DNA of 33,243 nt, from assembly GCF_004569635.1 (NCBI RefSeq), contig NZ_SPOZ01000027.1, positions 1-33,243 on the forward strand, read 5' to 3'. The translations under genes were made by a program, and so were the position numbers. Positions 31,946 to 33,243 of the stretch are shown piece by piece. A model generated the notes under the pieces. It saw nothing but the letters and a program-made list of their open reading frames with translations. It was not told where the DNA came from and made no database searches. Source of the DNA: Streptococcus sp. LYSM12 (GTDB lineage Bacteria; Bacillota; Bacilli; Lactobacillales; Streptococcaceae). How positions within the stretch are numbered: position 1 is the first letter of the stretch; each line of letters begins with the position of its first letter.

Positions 31946-32140
31946 GTCAAAAAGGGTCAAAATCGATTAAATGTCCTTGGATGTCTATGGACAAAAGGGT
32001 CAAAAAATCGAAAATGTCAAAATGACCCTAAAGAGACAAAAGGACGGACAAATTCGATAAATAATCGAAAATGTCCGAGAGACAAACTGAGGGACAGAAA
32101 TTATACCTTTTAGGTAATAATTTTAGAGAAATGTCCCTAG
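31911..32140. repeat. Origin-like repeat region downstream of the primase
   Basis: No gene is seen in 31946-32263. Three related units occur: 31954-31976, 31997-32018 and 32046-32076. Each has GG(G/A)(T)CAAA, a TCGA core and an AAATGTC end. AATCGAAAATGTC is exact at 32006-32018 and 32063-32075; GGGTCAAAA is exact at 31954-31962 and 31997-32005. The third unit is also a dyad (GGACAAATTCGAT / ATCGAAAATGTCC, 11 of 13 pairs). Repeats beside the primase-helicase suggest initiator binding sites of a phage replication origin. Confidence 0.55.
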
Positions 32141-32142
32141 AG

Positions 32143-32222
32143 GTCCAGAAGAACAGGTACAGGTACAAGGGGGCTATGCATCCGCCCCTTGTAACCCTGT
32201 AACCCTGTCCTTCACTCTGGAC
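32143..32222. repeat. Long multi-segment imperfect inverted repeat
   Basis: Nested pairing: GTCCAGA with TCTGGAC (32143-32149 / 32216-32222), ACAGG with CCTGT twice (32153-32157 / 32204-32208 and 32159-32163 / 32196-32200), and TACAAGGGG with CCCCTTGTA (32164-32172 / 32185-32193). The loop contains ATGCAT. Both arms hold tandem repeats. No T tract follows, so it is not an ordinary terminator. Confidence 0.8.
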
Positions 32223-32263
32223 TTAAAGCGAAAAATTAAAAAATATGGAGAGTTCAAATAAAT

Positions 32264-32497
32264 ATGGTTAGAAAAAAGAAAAAGTATTCTGTCAATTTAG
32301 ATGCAGGGAAAAATATGCCACCGCTCTATCACACATTGCCTGGTCAAGAATTTGATTATAAAAAATCAGAAGTTCTTAATTGGATTGGTCAACAGTCTGA
32401 AATGCTAAATTTTGTCAGAGAGCAATTAAAATCAGCAGGATACATCACCTATGATCCCGAAACTAGAAAGTGGACCGGGGTGGATTATGACAATTAG
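32264..32497 (+). CDS. Small phage protein of unknown function
   Basis: 77 aa with a basic start (MVRKKKKYSVNLD) and a helical middle (LNWIGQQSEMLNFVREQLKS). Its GGAG lies about 13 nt upstream, a long spacing. It overlaps the rusA start by 11 nt. No family recognised. Confidence 0.65.
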   Translation: MVRKKKKYSVNLDAGKNMPPLYHTLPGQEFDYKKSEVLNWIGQQSEMLNFVREQLKSAGYITYDPETRKWTGVDYDN

Positions 32498-32888
32498 ATT
32501 TTTCCTGCCAATGAAAAAAATACCTACCGTGACACACCAACAGAAACAGGTTCGAGTGATCAATGGTAAACCGCAATTTTATGAGCCTGAAAAGTTGGCA
32601 GATGCCAGAGCTAAGTACGAGGAGCTGCTGGCAAAGCACGTTCCTCCAGACAAGTTTCAAGGTCCGATTCGCTTGACAGTCAAGTGGCTATTTCCTCGGA
32701 CGAAAAATTCTAAGCATGGCCAGTACAAGACGACGAAACCAGATACGGACAATCTGCAGAAGTTGCTAAAGGATTGCATGACCAAAGTTGGATTTTGGGA
32801 GGATGATGCACAAGTGGCCAGCGAGATTGTGGAAAAATTTTGGTCGGATATTGTTGGAATATACATTCGAGTTGAGGTGCTGGAATGA
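32487..32888 (+). CDS. rusA: RusA-family Holliday junction resolvase
   Basis: 133 aa. The RusA signature is present: PRTKNSKHGQYKTTKPDTDN, with Asp86 and Asp88 (KPDTDNLQKLLKDCM), and WEDDAQV with Asp106-Asp107. It would cut four-way junctions made during phage recombination and replication. I start at the ATG at 32487 (MTIRFFLPMK), preceded by GGGGTGG; the ORF can be extended upstream to 32451, but this lies inside the preceding gene without a site. The stop overlaps the next ATG (ATGA). Confidence 0.88.
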   Translation: MTIRFFLPMKKIPTVTHQQKQVRVINGKPQFYEPEKLADARAKYEELLAKHVPPDKFQGPIRLTVKWLFPRTKNSKHGQYKTTKPDTDNLQKLLKDCMTKVGFWEDDAQVASEIVEKFWSDIVGIYIRVEVLE

Positions 32889-33103
32889 ATTATATTGAAT
32901 TTTTTGAAAAAGAAGTTCCTGCATGGATGCGAGCTAGCAATCAAAAGATGCAAGAGGTAGGCTTTGCGACAGATGCTTATTGGAAATGGTGTGTGCAGTC
33001 AATGGCAGAAATTAGTAAGAAGTACAATGATGACAGACTGGTCTTGAACCAATTTGGCATGATATTTGAATGGTTGGAGGAAAAAGCAAATGGCACAATT
33101 TGA
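32885..33103 (+). CDS. Small phage protein of unknown function
   Basis: 72 aa, acidic and helical (MNYIEFFEKEVPAWMRASNQ onward). The start overlaps the rusA stop and the end overlaps the DUF3310 gene by 14 nt, so it is translationally coupled to both. No family recognised. Confidence 0.7.
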   Translation: MNYIEFFEKEVPAWMRASNQKMQEVGFATDAYWKWCVQSMAEISKKYNDDRLVLNQFGMIFEWLEEKANGTI

Positions 33104-33243
33104 CACTATCACAAAACCGAAACACTACCAAGGTAAACATGGCCTTGAAGCTATGGCAGTTGTCGATAATTTTATCGGCAACTTAGCAGGGAAAGCAGCT
33201 TACTGCTGGGGCAATGTTATTAAGTATCTGCTACGCTTTCAAA
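33090..33243 (+). CDS. DUF3310 phage protein (partial, runs off the window)
   Basis: The first 51 residues are visible: MAQFDTITKPKHYQGKHGLE, and then AYCWGNVIKYLLRFQ. The KPKHYQ...YCWGNVIKYLLRF pattern is the signature of DUF3310 (SaV-like), a nucleotide-kinase-labelled family common in Firmicutes phages. GGAGG lies ~11 nt before the ATG. The 3' end is missing because the window ends. Confidence 0.8.
   Translation, partial: MAQFDTITKPKHYQGKHGLEAMAVVDNFIGNLAGKAAYCWGNVIKYLLRFQ

Noticed and set aside
32143..32222. The long inverted repeat as a simple transcription terminator.
   Set aside because: There is no T tract after the stem on either strand and the arms are unusually complex.
31946..32222. 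A CRISPR-like array because of the short repeats.
   Set aside because: The units are irregular, differ in length and lack uniform spacers; no cas genes are present.

Overview
The window looks like a low-GC Streptococcus chromosome, probably S. suis or a close relative. The grounds are AT-rich intergenic DNA, strong AGGAGG ribosome sites, many TGnTATAAT extended -10 promoters, a streptococcal-type malQ/glgP operon and a YeeI-type YebC. It joins an ordinary chromosomal segment (1-16.2 kb) to the left part of a siphovirus-type prophage (16.2 kb to the window end). The prophage continues past the right edge.

Chromosomal part: a complete IS3-family (IS150-type) insertion sequence occupies 1-1427, with 25-bp identical ends and a probable -1 frameshift site joining orfA and orfB. 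A TreR-like GntR regulator (minus strand) is divergent from a four-gene carbohydrate operon: malQ, glgP/malP, an endonuclease/exonuclease/phosphatase-family protein and a glucose/maltose-type PTS EIICBA. The operon promoter carries a MalR-like palindrome inside its -35/-10 spacer, and four ACGTA palindromes lie in the divergent region. Next come a PsiE-like membrane protein, an MscS channel, a decayed relE toxin fragment, yebC, a lipoprotein flanked by a 140-bp intergenic repeat, and mnmE on the minus strand.

Prophage part: a tyrosine integrase ends 45 bp from the mnmE start codon, so the left attachment junction lies in that gap. The lysogeny module (minus strand) holds the integrase, an NYN-domain nuclease with a structured, terminator-like leader RNA, and a self-cleaving CI-type repressor. 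A consensus early promoter with a palindromic operator in its spacer drives the plus-strand early operon. That operon has three tiny ORFs, two Cro-like HTH proteins, an excisionase-like HTH protein, an SbcC/RecN-like ATPase, a Sak4-like ATPase, three conserved replication-region proteins (one DUF669), an SF2 helicase, a primase-helicase, an origin-like repeat region, RusA and DUF3310.

The most unusual features are these. (1) Five minus-strand single-gene units sit inside the plus-strand early operon, each with its own TGnTATAAT promoter and each overlapping tail-to-tail with a plus gene; one encodes a zinc-ribbon protein with a HEPN-like RxxxxH motif. (2) The NYN nuclease gene has a promoter / hairpin + U-tract / nuclease layout like a type III toxin-antitoxin locus, next to a possible small RNA on the other strand. 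(3) An approximately 80-bp multi-segment inverted repeat lies beside repeats downstream of the primase. (4) One early phage gene carries a one-base frameshift.
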